Source: Sulfuricella sp.
GTDB taxonomy: Bacteria; Pseudomonadota; Gammaproteobacteria; Burkholderiales; Sulfuricellaceae
Length of the DNA stretch: 64,000 nt
NCBI GenBank assembly: GCA_023266195.1
Contig: JAHFRP010000005.1
Location: 1-64,000, forward strand
Direction of reading: 5' to 3'
Under the pieces are notes generated by a model. The model was not told where the DNA came from. It did not search any database and saw only the letters and a program-made list of their open reading frames with translations. The translations under genes and the position numbers were made by a program. Below, piece after piece: positions 1 to 10,671 of this stretch. How positions within the stretch are numbered: the stretch's first letter is position 1; each line of letters begins with the position of its first letter.

Positions 1-351
1 GTTGAAGAAAAGGGTGCGGTCAGCTACTGCAAACGGCGTTAATCAGATTGAAAACCGGCGGCTGGCGCCGCCATGGAATCGTTTGCTCGCTTGACACCGG
101 CCGGCTAATGGGTGTCCCCTGTTTTCCTTCCCCTGTTTTCCTTCGTTCGATCCACCAGGTGGAATGAAAAAATGGCGTACTCCAAATATATTAAACCAGC
201 CCCGAATTTCTCGCCGTAGCCTGCAACAGCGACTATTGTCTGGCGTCTTCGAACAAGTAAATATAAATAGCCCGCCGGATGACGTCTGAACTGGGCTGCC
301 CTGGCTTTTTACCGCCAAATTCTGATAATATTAAACTTAGTCTAAATCGAG
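1..351. other. Upstream region of the MoxR-VWA-DsrS operon
   Basis: No convincing gene is seen here. A 6-bp GC hairpin lies at 57-72 without a T-run. A 14-bp pyrimidine-rich unit (TCCCCTGTTTTCCT) is repeated in tandem at 115-142. The last 50 bases are AT-rich and contain an extended -10-like TGATAATAT at 323-331, which would start a transcript only about 13 bases before the ATG at 352. That promoter is weak because no clear -35 is present. A minus-strand reading frame at 43-318 has no recognisable features and is probably chance. Confidence 0.4.
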
Positions 352-1407
352 ATGCCGCCCATGCGCCCAGCCCAGCTTTCCACCGTTTTGAACCGCGAGT
401 TCCTCAGTACCCGCGACGGCCATCACACGCCCGTCATGCTGTGGGGGCCGCCCGGCGTCGGCAAATCGCAAATCATCGAGCAGGTGGCGAAAAGCCACGG
501 CGCGCCGGTGATCGATATCCGCCTGTCGCAGATGGAGCCGTCCGACCTGCGCGGCATTCCGTTTCGGGTCGAGGACCGCGTCGAATGGGCGGTGCCGGCG
601 ATGCTGCCGGATCTGAAACGGCACGGCGAGAGCGGCATCCTGTTCCTGGACGAGATCACCTCGGCGCCGCCGAGCGTTTCCGCCGCCGCCTATCAGCTGA
701 TCCTGGACCGGCGCCTGGGCGCCTACGAGGTGCCGCAAGGCTGGGCCATTTTCGCCGCCGGCAACCGCCAGGGCGACCGCGGCGTGACCTATGCGATGCC
801 GGCTCCGCTCGCCAACCGCTTTTCCCATTTCGAAGTCGAGGCCAACCTGGATGACTGGGTCGCCTGGGCCTATGCCACCGGGATCGACGAGCGGCTGATC
901 GGCTTCCTGCGCTTCCGTCCGGAATTGCTGTTCGATTTCAACCCGGCGCACAATCCGGTCGCCTTTCCCAGCCCGCGTTCGTGGGAATTTGCCCACCGCG
1001 CACTGCAGAAATTCGGCGACATGCCGGAACTGCTGCTCGCCACCCTGCAATCCTGCGTCGGCCCGGCCGCCGGGCTGGAGCTGCACGCGTTCATCGACAA
1101 CCTCGACCGCATGCCGGACCTGGACGCCATCCTGCGCGGCGAGCCGGTGGCCGTGCCGCGCGAAGTCGATCTCCAGTATGCCGTTGCCTCGGCGCTGGTC
1201 GGGCGCGCCATCCGCGCCAAGAACGACGCCAACGCGCGCGAAATTCACGGCCACATTCTCGATTACGCCAGCCGCTTCCCCTTGCGCGAAATGGGCATCA
1301 TGCTGGTTTCCGACATGCACCGCGCCATCGGCCAGCACTTGTTCAGCGTGCCGCAATTCTCGACCTGGGCCAACGCGGTGTCCGATCTGATGCTGTATGA
1401 AATGTAG
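352..1407 (+). CDS. MoxR-family AAA+ ATPase
   Basis: A 351-residue AAA+ ATPase of the MoxR type, a group of chaperone-like ATPases that usually act with a VWA-domain partner to insert cofactors or remodel target proteins. The Walker A motif GPPGVGKS is at residues 32-39 and the Walker B motif ILFLDE at about 96-101. The sensor-1 segment is FAAGN at about residue 135. The next gene, 11 bases downstream, encodes a VWA-like protein, the classical partner, and a DsrS-like gene follows 4 bases later, so the three probably form one operon. By context it may help assemble or activate sulfur-oxidation enzymes; that role is inference. A second in-frame ATG lies at 361, and neither start has a strong ribosome binding site. 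Confidence 0.85.
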   Translation: MPPMRPAQLSTVLNREFLSTRDGHHTPVMLWGPPGVGKSQIIEQVAKSHGAPVIDIRLSQMEPSDLRGIPFRVEDRVEWAVPAMLPDLKRHGESGILFLDEITSAPPSVSAAAYQLILDRRLGAYEVPQGWAIFAAGNRQGDRGVTYAMPAPLANRFSHFEVEANLDDWVAWAYATGIDERLIGFLRFRPELLFDFNPAHNPVAFPSPRSWEFAHRALQKFGDMPELLLATLQSCVGPAAGLELHAFIDNLDRMPDLDAILRGEPVAVPREVDLQYAVASALVGRAIRAKNDANAREIHGHILDYASRFPLREMGIMLVSDMHRAIGQHLFSVPQFSTWANAVSDLMLYEM

Positions 1408-1418
1408 CGGCCGCCGGC

Positions 1419-2672
1419 ATGGGTAGCGAGGACATCGAAACCAAGCTGGCTGCCGCGCGTACCCGGCTGATCCTGGACAAGCCGTTCCTCGGCGCGCTGG
1501 CTCTGCGTCTGCCGATGGTGGCGGCCGATCCGAAATGGTGTCAGACCACGGCCACCGATGCCCGCAGTTTTTACTACAATCCCGACTACATCGCCGCGCT
1601 GAGCCTGGAGCAGACCCAGTTCGTGCTCGCCCACGAGGCGCTGCACTGCGCGCTGTCCCATTTCCACCGGCGCCAGCATCGCGTCAGGCTGCGCTGGGAT
1701 GTCGCCTGCGACTTCGCCGTCAATCCGTTGCTGGTCAGGGACGGCCTCAAGCCGCCGCCCGGCGCACTCGTCCTCGACAGCTTCGAGGGCATGACGGCGG
1801 AAGAAATCTACCCCTGCATCGACGACAACAACACCGACCAGCCGATGGACCGCCACATCTACGATGGCGAGGACGTCGATCCCACCAGCAGCGGCCGGCA
1901 GCAGGGCGACGAAGAGCGCGAGGGCGGCCAGGGACAGCAGCCGCGGGACGGCGGGGCGCCGGGCGGGGCGCCGGAAGACGCCGGCCAGCCGCAAACCGAC
2001 AGTCCAAGCGGCGCGGCCCAGCCGCAGCCGCTGACGGCGGGCGAGCGCGAAACCCTTGCCGCGCAATGGCAGCAGCGGCTCGCCGGTGCCGCCCAGCAGG
2101 CGCAGCAGGCGGGCAAGCTGGGCGGCCTCCTGGCGCGCATGGTGGGCGATCTGCTCCAGCCGAAGCTGCCCTGGCGCATGCTGCTGGCGCGCTTCATGAA
2201 CCAGGTGGCGCGCGACGACTACAGCTATATGCGGCCTTCGCGCCGCGAAGGTTCGATGATCCTGCCGTCGCTCCGCAGCGCGCAGGCCGACATCGTGGTG
2301 GCGCTGGATACCAGCGGTTCGGTCAGCCGCGAAGAACTGGCCGACTTTCTCGCTGAGATCGACGCCCTCAAGGGCCAGCTGCGCGCCCGCGTCACGCTCC
2401 TCGCCTGCGACAGCAAACTGGCCGAAGGCGGGCCGTGGCGCTTCGAGCCGTGGGAGGAATTCAAGCTGCCCGGCGAATTTCCGGGCGGCGGCGGCACCGA
2501 TTTCGGGCCGGTGTTCGATTGGGTCGAAAGCGAAGGGCGCCAGCCCGATATGCTGCTGTATTTCACCGACGCCGAAGGCGACTTTCCCGCTGCGGAGCCG
2601 CCTTACCCGGTGATCTGGCTGGTCAAGGGAAAAGCGCCGGTGCCCTGGGGCCAGCGTATTCAGCTAAACTGA
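1419..2672 (+). CDS. VWA-like/metallopeptidase domain protein (DUF2201 type)
   Basis: A 417-residue protein with two recognisable parts. The N-terminal half carries a zinc-peptidase-like motif, HEALH at residues 72-76, within a helix followed by HFHRR. After a low-complexity Gly/Gln/Pro-rich linker (about 155-210) comes a VWA-like domain with the metal-site motif DTSGS at 297-301, GGGTDF at 358-362 and FTDAEGD at 382-388. This pairing is typical of the DUF2201 putative metallopeptidase/VWA family. It sits 11 bases after a MoxR ATPase gene, the usual partner of such proteins. Whether it is an active peptidase or only an adaptor cannot be read from the sequence. No signal peptide is seen, so it is probably cytoplasmic. 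Confidence 0.8.
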   Translation: MGSEDIETKLAAARTRLILDKPFLGALALRLPMVAADPKWCQTTATDARSFYYNPDYIAALSLEQTQFVLAHEALHCALSHFHRRQHRVRLRWDVACDFAVNPLLVRDGLKPPPGALVLDSFEGMTAEEIYPCIDDNNTDQPMDRHIYDGEDVDPTSSGRQQGDEEREGGQGQQPRDGGAPGGAPEDAGQPQTDSPSGAAQPQPLTAGERETLAAQWQQRLAGAAQQAQQAGKLGGLLARMVGDLLQPKLPWRMLLARFMNQVARDDYSYMRPSRREGSMILPSLRSAQADIVVALDTSGSVSREELADFLAEIDALKGQLRARVTLLACDSKLAEGGPWRFEPWEEFKLPGEFPGGGGTDFGPVFDWVESEGRQPDMLLYFTDAEGDFPAAEPPYPVIWLVKGKAPVPWGQRIQLN

Positions 2673-2676
2673 TCGC

Positions 2677-3834
2677 ATGCCCGAACTCACCCCCGAAGAC
2701 GCCCTGCGTCTCAACGTCCTTCTTGCCGGCGAAACCCAGGCGATCCGCATCGACGATGCGGCCCTGACCGTCCATGCCCTGACGCCACGCGGCGAGGCCA
2801 AGGTCAAACTTCACCCGAGCGGGCGCCCCGACCAGTATCTGCGCCTGGTGCGCGAACTACTGGCTGGCCATGCCATCGGTTCGCCGGGCGGCTACCCGAA
2901 TTACATTCAGCGCTGGACGCGGATGGGGCAGGCGCGCGACAAGGGGCTGGACCGCCTCCTGCTGCTCGGCGAGCCGGAGGCGGTGGTGTCGGTCGCCTAC
3001 TCCAACGGTTTGACCGACGAGCTGGCGCGTCGCGCCTGGTGGGCCATGCCGGTGGCCGACAACGCGCGGCGCATGCTGGAACGGGAGAGCGTGGTGCAGG
3101 GCGGCATGGGCAAGATCCTGGCGGAATTCCTGATCGAGCACCTGCCGTTCGAAAACCAGCCCCACGTCATCATCGACACCGTGCGCATCGTGCTCCAGCC
3201 GGGCCTGGCCGACGAGGCCGCCCGCCGGCGACTGTGGGGCCGGGGGGGGCACGACAGCGCCTACTACGTCGGCTTCCTCGAACGCATGCCGGACGAGCTG
3301 CCGGAGCCATGCGCCGGGCGCGCCGATGGCGCGGCCTGGCAGCCTCGGCTGGCCGCGCTGGGCACGCGGGGAAATCCGTATGCCGCTTTGCTTGCGCGCA
3401 CCTTGTCCGGCCCCGGTCAGGCGTTTCTCAAGGCTAGCGAGGAAGTGCTGCGCAGCCCGGCCGACCAGGACGTGGCGAACGCGTTGCTGAACGTGCTGGC
3501 GGCCTATTTCGCAACGGTGCGCCCGCCCAGCCGCGACGGCGGAAATACGGCGGAAGCGGCCGTCGCCGATGCCGAAGCGCTGGGCGCCGGCGCGGACCAG
3601 CCCGACACGCTGCGCGAAATGCTGGAAACATTGCCCGAATTGAGCAAGGAAGTGTGCGCGATGCTGACGCTGTCGCGCATGGATGCGGAAGTGGCCACGC
3701 CGGTGCTGGCGCGCACCACGGCCGCCGGTACTTTGATGCGGCGGAAACTGGAGCCCGTCTCGACTCCGATCCTGCACCAGCTGGCCGTGCTGCGGGGCGT
3801 GCCCTTCACGCCGGCGGCATCGCGCCGCCGCTGA
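2677..3834 (+). CDS. dsrS: DsrS-like sulfur oxidation accessory protein
   Basis: A 385-residue cytoplasmic protein without signal peptide or membrane segment. Its first 200 residues resemble DsrS, a poorly understood protein encoded at the end of dsr clusters in sulfur oxidisers. Recalled family-like stretches include SPGGYPNYIQRWTRMGQ near residue 68, LLLLGEPEAVVSVAYSNGLT near 95, and ELARRAWWAMP followed by NARRMLER near 115-135. No catalytic motif is evident. It begins 4 bases after the VWA gene, so it is probably cotranscribed with it and the MoxR ATPase. The name rests on remembered sequence resemblance, not a search. Its mechanism is unknown. Confidence 0.65.
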   Translation: MPELTPEDALRLNVLLAGETQAIRIDDAALTVHALTPRGEAKVKLHPSGRPDQYLRLVRELLAGHAIGSPGGYPNYIQRWTRMGQARDKGLDRLLLLGEPEAVVSVAYSNGLTDELARRAWWAMPVADNARRMLERESVVQGGMGKILAEFLIEHLPFENQPHVIIDTVRIVLQPGLADEAARRRLWGRGGHDSAYYVGFLERMPDELPEPCAGRADGAAWQPRLAALGTRGNPYAALLARTLSGPGQAFLKASEEVLRSPADQDVANALLNVLAAYFATVRPPSRDGGNTAEAAVADAEALGAGADQPDTLREMLETLPELSKEVCAMLTLSRMDAEVATPVLARTTAAGTLMRRKLEPVSTPILHQLAVLRGVPFTPAASRRR

Positions 3835-3860
3835 TTTTTCCGCACGGTGTGGGTCAGCGG

Positions 3861-3894
3861 GTAGGTCGGTTCCGCTTCGCTTGAACCGACCTAC
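3861..3894. terminator. 12-bp palindrome between convergent genes
   Basis: GTAGGTCGGTTC at 3861-3872 pairs perfectly with its complement at 3883-3894 across a 10-base loop. It lies between the convergent dsrS-like gene and ccsB, whose stop codon begins at 3898. It could act as a bidirectional terminator, though no T-run follows. It also resembles the GTAGG-starting palindromic elements seen elsewhere in the window. Confidence 0.5.
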
Positions 3895-3897
3895 TTG

Positions 3898-5046
3898 TTA
3901 CAACGTGCCATAGGAATGCAGGCCGGAGAGGAACATGTTGACGCCGAGGAAGGCGAATACCGTCACCACCAGGCCGACCACCGCCCACCACGCCAGCATC
4001 GCGCCGCGCAGGCCCTTCACCAGGCGGATGTGCAGCCAGGCCGCATAGTTCAGCCAGACGATCAGCGCCCAGGTTTCCTTCGGATCCCATGACCAGTAGC
4101 CGCCCCAGGCTTCCGCTGCCCACATCGCGCCGAGTATGGTGGCGATGGTGAAAAAGGCGAAGCCGATGGCGATCGCCTTGTACATCACGTCGTCGAGCAC
4201 GGCCAGCTCCGGCAGGCGGTTCGCCAGCAGCCCCTTGCTCTTGAACAGGTAGGCCAGGCCCACCATCGCCGCCAGGGCGAACGCGCCGTAGCCGACGAAG
4301 TTGGCCGGCACATGCAGCTTCATCCAGTAGGATTGCAGCGCGGGCACCAAGGGCTGGATGTGCTGCGCATCCCGGCCGAAGGCGTACCACAGCAAAAAGG
4401 CAACCGCCGCGCTGATCACCGGCAGGACGAAGGCGCCAAGCTGGCGGTTGGCGTAGTACTGCTCGTAATACAGATAAAGCAGCGCGGTCAGGATGGAAAA
4501 CAGGATGAACACTTCATACAGGTTGCTGATCGGGATATGGCCGACGTCGGCGCCGATCAGGTAGGACTCGTACCAGCGCACCAGGAGGCCGATCAGGCCC
4601 ATCGCGGTAGCGCTCCAGGTGATGGCGGCGGAGACGCGGTTGACGAAATCGGAGCGCAGCGCCATGCCGAGCCAGTAGCCGCCCGTCGCCATGACGAACA
4701 GGGCGCTCATCCACATGATGGCGGACTGGCTGGCGAACAGGTATTTGAGCCAGAACGCCTGGCCGGCGCGAGCCAGTTCGCCGTGGTACTGGTTGACGCC
4801 GAACAGCGCGAGCAGCGCGACCACCGGCAGCAGGATGCGCACCGGCTTCCAGAACCAGCCCAGGCCGACAAGCAGCGCCGCGATCAGAAACAGGATGCCT
4901 TTTTCGTAGGCGTCCATATAACCGCCGTACAGGTTGAAGGCGTACACGCTGCCGGCGGCGAGCAGGGCCGCGTAAACCCAGTCGAATCCGCTCAGTCCGC
5001 GGAAAAAAGAAACTTGCCGATAATCCTGGATTGCTTCCATGGTCAT
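3898..5046 (-). CDS. ccsB: Cytochrome c biogenesis protein CcsB (ResC/CcsA family, System II)
   Basis: A 382-residue polytopic membrane protein that, with ResB, transports haem and attaches it to apocytochromes c outside the cytoplasmic membrane (System II). Its signature is the periplasmic tryptophan-rich WWD loop, seen as WGGYWSWDPKETW in the C-terminal third. About eight hydrophobic segments are present, with conserved histidines such as KLHVPANF before the WWD loop. Nomenclature is confusing: this WWD protein is called CcsB in many bacterial annotations and ResC or CcsA elsewhere. Its ATG overlaps the stop of resB in an ATGA arrangement, implying translational coupling. The nearby cytochrome c4 gene is a likely client. 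Confidence 0.93.
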   Translation of the reverse strand: MTMEAIQDYRQVSFFRGLSGFDWVYAALLAAGSVYAFNLYGGYMDAYEKGILFLIAALLVGLGWFWKPVRILLPVVALLALFGVNQYHGELARAGQAFWLKYLFASQSAIMWMSALFVMATGGYWLGMALRSDFVNRVSAAITWSATAMGLIGLLVRWYESYLIGADVGHIPISNLYEVFILFSILTALLYLYYEQYYANRQLGAFVLPVISAAVAFLLWYAFGRDAQHIQPLVPALQSYWMKLHVPANFVGYGAFALAAMVGLAYLFKSKGLLANRLPELAVLDDVMYKAIAIGFAFFTIATILGAMWAAEAWGGYWSWDPKETWALIVWLNYAAWLHIRLVKGLRGAMLAWWAVVGLVVTVFAFLGVNMFLSGLHSYGTL

Positions 5047-7106
5047 CCTTTCAACAGGTTCGCCAGATTGTTCTTGTGCTGCGCGAATTCATTCTCGAAA
5101 TCCAGCGTCTTGCGGTTGCTCGACATGGCGAACAGCACTTCGCCCGGTTTGACCAGCAGCCAGATGCGGCGTTCCCGGATGTAGAACATGACGAACACGC
5201 CCAGGATCAGCAGCACCGATCCGGCGTAGACGATGTTCTTGCCCGGCGAGCGGGTCAGCTGCAGGCCGCTGGACAGCACTTCGTCGTAATGGTCGAGCTG
5301 GAAATAAACCGGGCTGCCGTAATAGAAACTGTCGTTGACGGCGTTCAAGCTGTCGCGCACGAACAGCGCGGTCTGCTCGTCGATGGGCGCCGGCTTCTCG
5401 CCGGCCCGCTCGCGCGACAACTGATATGCCTCGAAGCCGGCCCGTTCCAGCACCTTGAAATAAGCTCCCGCCGCCTTCTCCTGCTCGGCTTTCGCCACCG
5501 ATCCCTCGATGAACTTGGCCAGCCCGTCGAAACCGCCGCGGGCGAAAATCTCCAGCAGCTTGGCCGTGCTGTCCGTCAGCTTGGCGCGCAGCGCCTGATC
5601 GGCGGCGGCGTTCGGCGTCGCCGAAGCGGCAAAACGGCGCGCGATTTCAGGGTGGAGCGCCTTGTCGAACAGCGCCGCGCGCAGCCGCATGTAGCCGTCG
5701 ATCGCGCCATTTTCATCCGCGGGAAAGCGCAGGTAGCGGAACGGTTCGTTGGGCGCTTCGCGCACGCCGCTGACCAGGTAGCGGCGGCCTTCCAGCAGCA
5801 GCGGCAGCATGAAACTGTGATATTCGCGGGCCTGCCCCTGCGCGTCGCGAATTTTGTACTGGAAGCTTGGGCCGACATTGTGCGCGCGCTTCTTGGGGGC
5901 CGACGACGCCGCGTCGCCCAGCGCGCGTTTGGCGCCCTGCCAGAAATCCTGTGTCGGCGCGGCTTCGTTGTCGTCGCCCTCGCCCGTATCCTGGACGTTG
6001 AACGCCTTGAAGTCGGTGACCTCAACGCTGTACTGCGTCTGGCCGTTGGCCAGGCGGGAAGCCTGGTTGACCTCGCCCTTGAAAGGGAACGGCCGGGCAA
6101 CCGGCGAAAACAGGTTCCAGCCGTTCAGGGCCAGCCTGGAGCCGCCGTCGCCGAAGCCGGCCTGGTAAATCGCCACGCCCCGGTAAACGATCGGGTGATT
6201 CACCGACACGGTGCCTTCGAAACCTTTTTTCGAATCGGGATCGGTGATGACGATATCGCTTTCGAACGACTTCGGCTGGCCGGTGGCGTAATGCGCGATG
6301 CGGAATTTTTTCAAGTGGATCTGGAACGGCAAGTCCTGCACCAGGTAGCCGTCCGCCACGTTCAGGTAGATGATGTCCGCCGCCCCGCCTTCGGGAATGG
6401 AAACGCTGCCGCGAAAGGACAGGTTGGCGGGGGAAAGGCGGCTGATCGCGGGAACCTGGCTGGAGGCAAGATCGCGCGTTTCCACCTTCTTGTAGCCAAG
6501 CATCTCCTCCACCTTGAGCGGCACATTTCCGTCGATCAAGCCGCCGACACAGATGATCACGATCGCGCCGTGGGTCAGCAGGTAGCCGAGGCGGGTGTAG
6601 CTGCCCGCCTTGGCGGCGATCAGCGCCGGCTGCGCTTCGCCCTCGATGCGGGTTCTGTAGCGGTAGCCCTGGCCGGCCAGGTAGCCGGTCAATCGCTGTA
6701 ATGCGGTTGCCGGGGCGATGCCGGCGGCAAGTTCGGCGCGGTGAGCGAAGCCGCGCAGCGAGGTTTCCGTCGCATGCTCCCGAAACGAACGGATCTCGCG
6801 CAGCATCAACGGAGTCTGGCGATAGATGCAGAAACTCGTGGAAAGCACCAGGAACACCAGGATGCCGAGGAACCAGCCGGTATGGTAGACGTCGTACAGC
6901 CCGAGCACGGCGAATATCTTGAACCAGAACGGCCCCAGTTCGATGATGTAGTTCGAATAAGGCTCGCTCTGCTTCAGCACCGTGCCGATAACGGAGGCGA
7001 TGGCCAGCAACGTCAGCAGGCTGATGGCGAAACGCATCGAGCTGAACAGCTCGTAGACGGCCCGAAGAAACGGAGTGCGCGGTGCTTGCATGGAAATTGA
7101 TGCCAC
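5043..7106 (-). CDS. resB: Cytochrome c biogenesis protein ResB (Ccs1)
   Basis: A 687-residue membrane protein of the ResB/Ccs1 family, the partner of the WWD-domain protein encoded immediately downstream. Transmembrane segments are visible near residues 20-45, 70-90 and 165-190 and again near the C-terminus (about 620-640), flanking a large periplasmic domain. The insertion of roughly 350 residues before the last helix is typical of betaproteobacterial ResB. The start at 7106 leaves a short cytoplasmic N-terminus (ASISMQAPRTPFLRAVYELF) before the first helix. The gene overlaps ccsB by four bases. With cytochrome c4 downstream of its own start region, this is a compact cytochrome c module. 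Confidence 0.92.
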   Translation of the reverse strand: MASISMQAPRTPFLRAVYELFSSMRFAISLLTLLAIASVIGTVLKQSEPYSNYIIELGPFWFKIFAVLGLYDVYHTGWFLGILVFLVLSTSFCIYRQTPLMLREIRSFREHATETSLRGFAHRAELAAGIAPATALQRLTGYLAGQGYRYRTRIEGEAQPALIAAKAGSYTRLGYLLTHGAIVIICVGGLIDGNVPLKVEEMLGYKKVETRDLASSQVPAISRLSPANLSFRGSVSIPEGGAADIIYLNVADGYLVQDLPFQIHLKKFRIAHYATGQPKSFESDIVITDPDSKKGFEGTVSVNHPIVYRGVAIYQAGFGDGGSRLALNGWNLFSPVARPFPFKGEVNQASRLANGQTQYSVEVTDFKAFNVQDTGEGDDNEAAPTQDFWQGAKRALGDAASSAPKKRAHNVGPSFQYKIRDAQGQAREYHSFMLPLLLEGRRYLVSGVREAPNEPFRYLRFPADENGAIDGYMRLRAALFDKALHPEIARRFAASATPNAAADQALRAKLTDSTAKLLEIFARGGFDGLAKFIEGSVAKAEQEKAAGAYFKVLERAGFEAYQLSRERAGEKPAPIDEQTALFVRDSLNAVNDSFYYGSPVYFQLDHYDEVLSSGLQLTRSPGKNIVYAGSVLLILGVFVMFYIRERRIWLLVKPGEVLFAMSSNRKTLDFENEFAQHKNNLANLLKG

Positions 7107-7195
7107 CTTCGACTGATAAAAAAGGGGTGACTCGCGCCACCCCCCAATGAAGCTATCGGCGGTCAGCGGACCGCGGCTAACCGGCTATGACGGGT

Positions 7196-7822
7196 TTAAT
7201 GCAACCCGCTGATATATTCCGCGACTGCCTTGATGTCCTTGTCGGACATCCGCATGGCGACCGTTTGCATCATCTTGTTCGGGTCGTTGGCGCGTTCTTC
7301 GTTGCGGAAGCTCTTCAGCTGGGTTTCGATGTATTCGCCATGCTGGCCGGCCAGGTGGGGATACAGCGCGGGGATGCCGGCGCCGGTCGGGCTGTGGCAG
7401 CCGGCACAGGCCGGTACGCCCTGAGCGGCGACGCCGCCGCGGTAGATTTTTTCGCCCCGTTCGGCCAGAGCCTTGTCCTTGGCGGCGGCCGGCGCCAGCT
7501 TCTGTCCGCTGAAATACGCCGCCAGGTTCTTCATGTCGTCCGGGGACAGCGAGGCGACCATGCCCATCATGATCGGATTCATGCGCGCGCCGGACTTGAA
7601 ATCGGTCAATTGCTTATTGATGTATTCCGGATGCTGGGATGCCAGCTTCGGATTGGCCGGGGCCGGGCTGTTGCCGTCCGCGCCGTGGCAGGCCACGCAA
7701 ACCGTGCTGGCGATCTGTTGCGCCTTCGCCGGATCGGCTTTGGCCGCTGCTTTTTCTTCCGCGTTGACGCCCGAGGTGGCTATCATTCCGACAACCGCTG
7801 CCATTGCTATGGCTTTTTTCAT
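7196..7822 (-). CDS. Dihaem cytochrome c4
   Basis: A 208-residue periplasmic dihaem cytochrome c of the c4 type. A signal peptide covers about residues 1-21 (cut after VNA). Two CXXCH haem-binding motifs are present, CVACH at 42-46 and CAGCH at 139-143, each followed by a distal methionine region (for example MNPIMMGM and NKMMQTVAMRM). The near-duplicated halves match the c4 fold, which typically passes electrons to terminal oxidases. It precedes resB-ccsB on the same strand with a gap of about 90 bases, so it may share regulation with the maturation system that loads its haems. Confidence 0.92.
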   Translation of the reverse strand: MKKAIAMAAVVGMIATSGVNAEEKAAAKADPAKAQQIASTVCVACHGADGNSPAPANPKLASQHPEYINKQLTDFKSGARMNPIMMGMVASLSPDDMKNLAAYFSGQKLAPAAAKDKALAERGEKIYRGGVAAQGVPACAGCHSPTGAGIPALYPHLAGQHGEYIETQLKSFRNEERANDPNKMMQTVAMRMSDKDIKAVAEYISGLH

Positions 7823-7925
7823 CGCTTGCTCCCTTAACCGTTAACCGTTGTACGAATTAGCTCAAAAATAACGTGGCATTCTATACCAATTCTGTCTTAT
7901 CATGCCAGACTGAAAAAGGAATAGC

Positions 7926-8552
7926 ATGGCATTATTTCAAGAAGCACAGTTTTACGTCTCGGCGGACAAACTCTCCGACCTGCCGCCGCCCCGCGGCATC
8001 GAAATCGCCTTCGCCGGCCGCTCGAACGCCGGAAAATCCAGTGCCATCAATACCCTGGCCAACCGCAACCGCCTCGCTTTCGTCAGCAAAACACCGGGGC
8101 GCACCCAACTGATCAATTTTTTCGGCCTCGGCAACGACCGCTTTCTGGTCGATCTGCCCGGCTACGGCTACGCCGAGGTGCCGGAAAGAATACGCCTGCA
8201 CTGGCAAAACGTGTTGAGCCGCTACCTGATGGAGCGCGAATCGCTGGGCGGGCTGGTGTTGATCATGGATGCCCGCCGTCCGCTTACCCCGCTCGACCGG
8301 CAAATGCTCGACTGGTTTCTGCCCACGGGGAAGCCGGTGCATGTCCTGCTGACCAAGGCGGACAAACTTGGCAAGCAGCAGGCCACGGCGACTTTGCGCT
8401 CAACCCGGGCGGAACTCGGGCAGGCTTACCCGAACTGTACGGTGCAGCTTTTTTCCACGCCGAAACGGGTCGGCATTGAAGAAGCCGAAGCGGTGATGGC
8501 CAAATGGCTGTCCGCCGCGCAGGAAGAGAAGGCGGATGTTGCCGCGGATTGA
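7926..8552 (+). CDS. engB: Ribosome biogenesis GTPase YihA/YsxC/EngB
   Basis: A 208-residue single-domain GTPase needed for assembly of the large ribosomal subunit. G1 is GRSNAGKSS at residues 31-39, G3 is DLPGYG at 76-81 and G4 is TKADK at 143-147; the G2 threonine lies in KTPGRTQ (55-61). Length and motifs fit the EngB family. The ATG at 7926 has an AAGGA ribosome binding site eight bases upstream. It is divergent from cytochrome c4 across about 100 bases that include the tandem short repeat TTAACCGTTAACCG. Confidence 0.96.
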   Translation: MALFQEAQFYVSADKLSDLPPPRGIEIAFAGRSNAGKSSAINTLANRNRLAFVSKTPGRTQLINFFGLGNDRFLVDLPGYGYAEVPERIRLHWQNVLSRYLMERESLGGLVLIMDARRPLTPLDRQMLDWFLPTGKPVHVLLTKADKLGKQQATATLRSTRAELGQAYPNCTVQLFSTPKRVGIEEAEAVMAKWLSAAQEEKADVAAD

Positions 8553-8580
8553 CGTGGCATGGCGACATTGCTATCTTTAG

Positions 8581-9828
<1,248 letters not shown>

Positions 9829-9900
9829 GGAAGCGCCAGCTCATTTCGAATTCGTCATTCCCGCGGAAGCGGAAATCCGGTGTTTTTCAGCTCAATCGCC

Positions 9901-10671
9901 TTATTGCCGATCCAGCTGCATGGCCCGCCTTTCCCGCTCCACCTTGATGATGTAGCGTTGGATCATCGATTGCATGTTCGTCGGCAGATCGACGAATTGG
10001 CAGCCTGCCCGCTTGTTTTTGTTCCCGTTCCGCAATGTCACTTCGAATACGTTGCGGATCTCCATGGTCGCCACGATATTTCCGATATCGGGCAGGACGA
10101 GCTGGCAACCCGGGAAAGTCATCCCCGGCTCAAGAGCGGTCTCGATCTGCGGCAGGACGACGCCGATGCCGCCGATGCTGATGTCCACGATGGATATCCC
10201 GATTTTTTGGCTGCCCTCTATGGGAATCACGCACTTCAGCGGGTGGGCGATCGGCGTTGTGACCCGGTAATATTCGCGCCGCTGCAATTTGATCAGCGAT
10301 TCGGGTAGCTCGATCCTGAACGAATCTCGCCCTTCGAACCGGATTTTTTCGATCCGGCTTGCGGTGAACTGCACTTTCACTCTGTCGTGTATCGTCACGA
10401 AAAGGATTCTGTCGCTGGCGAGGATTTTCTGGTTCATTTCGGCGTTTGCCCCGAAATCCAGAATTACTTCTTCCTGTTCCGGATCGACGCCAACGATGGA
10501 AGTCAGAATGAGATTCTTGCCATGATCGAAATGGGCGGTTAACAGCTCGCCCTTTTCCATGATGGCGCGGAGAATGAAAACGACTTCTTTTTTCCAGTTG
10601 ACCGAATACTTGCTGTAATCGTCGTCGGAAGAAATGGGTGGGGTTTGCGGCGGATTGGGCGCGGTGTTCAC
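9901..10671 (-). CDS. YcgR-like flagellar brake protein with PilZ domain
   Basis: A 256-residue cytoplasmic protein with an N-terminal YcgR-N/PilZN domain (about 25-125) and a C-terminal PilZ domain. The cyclic di-GMP signature is complete: RREYYR at residues 131-136 (RxxxR) and DISIGG at 163-168 (DxSxGG). Proteins of this build bind cyclic di-GMP and slow the flagellar motor or adjust surface behaviour. The window also encodes a GGDEF-EAL and an EAL protein that would make or break the ligand. It is convergent with hemB. Part of a common dispersed inverted repeat (CATTCCCGCGGAAGCGG at about 9857-9873) lies in the short gap. Confidence 0.85.
   Translation of the reverse strand: MNTAPNPPQTPPISSDDDYSKYSVNWKKEVVFILRAIMEKGELLTAHFDHGKNLILTSIVGVDPEQEEVILDFGANAEMNQKILASDRILFVTIHDRVKVQFTASRIEKIRFEGRDSFRIELPESLIKLQRREYYRVTTPIAHPLKCVIPIEGSQKIGISIVDISIGGIGVVLPQIETALEPGMTFPGCQLVLPDIGNIVATMEIRNVFEVTLRNGNKNKRAGCQFVDLPTNMQSMIQRYIIKVERERRAMQLDRQ

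Noticed and set aside
43-318. Minus-strand 91-codon frame at the window start
   Set aside because: No domain, no ribosome binding site and mixed composition; probably chance.
5031-6701. Plus-strand frame of 556 codons opposite resB
   Set aside because: It is a shadow of resB with the same compositional signature as other antisense frames here.
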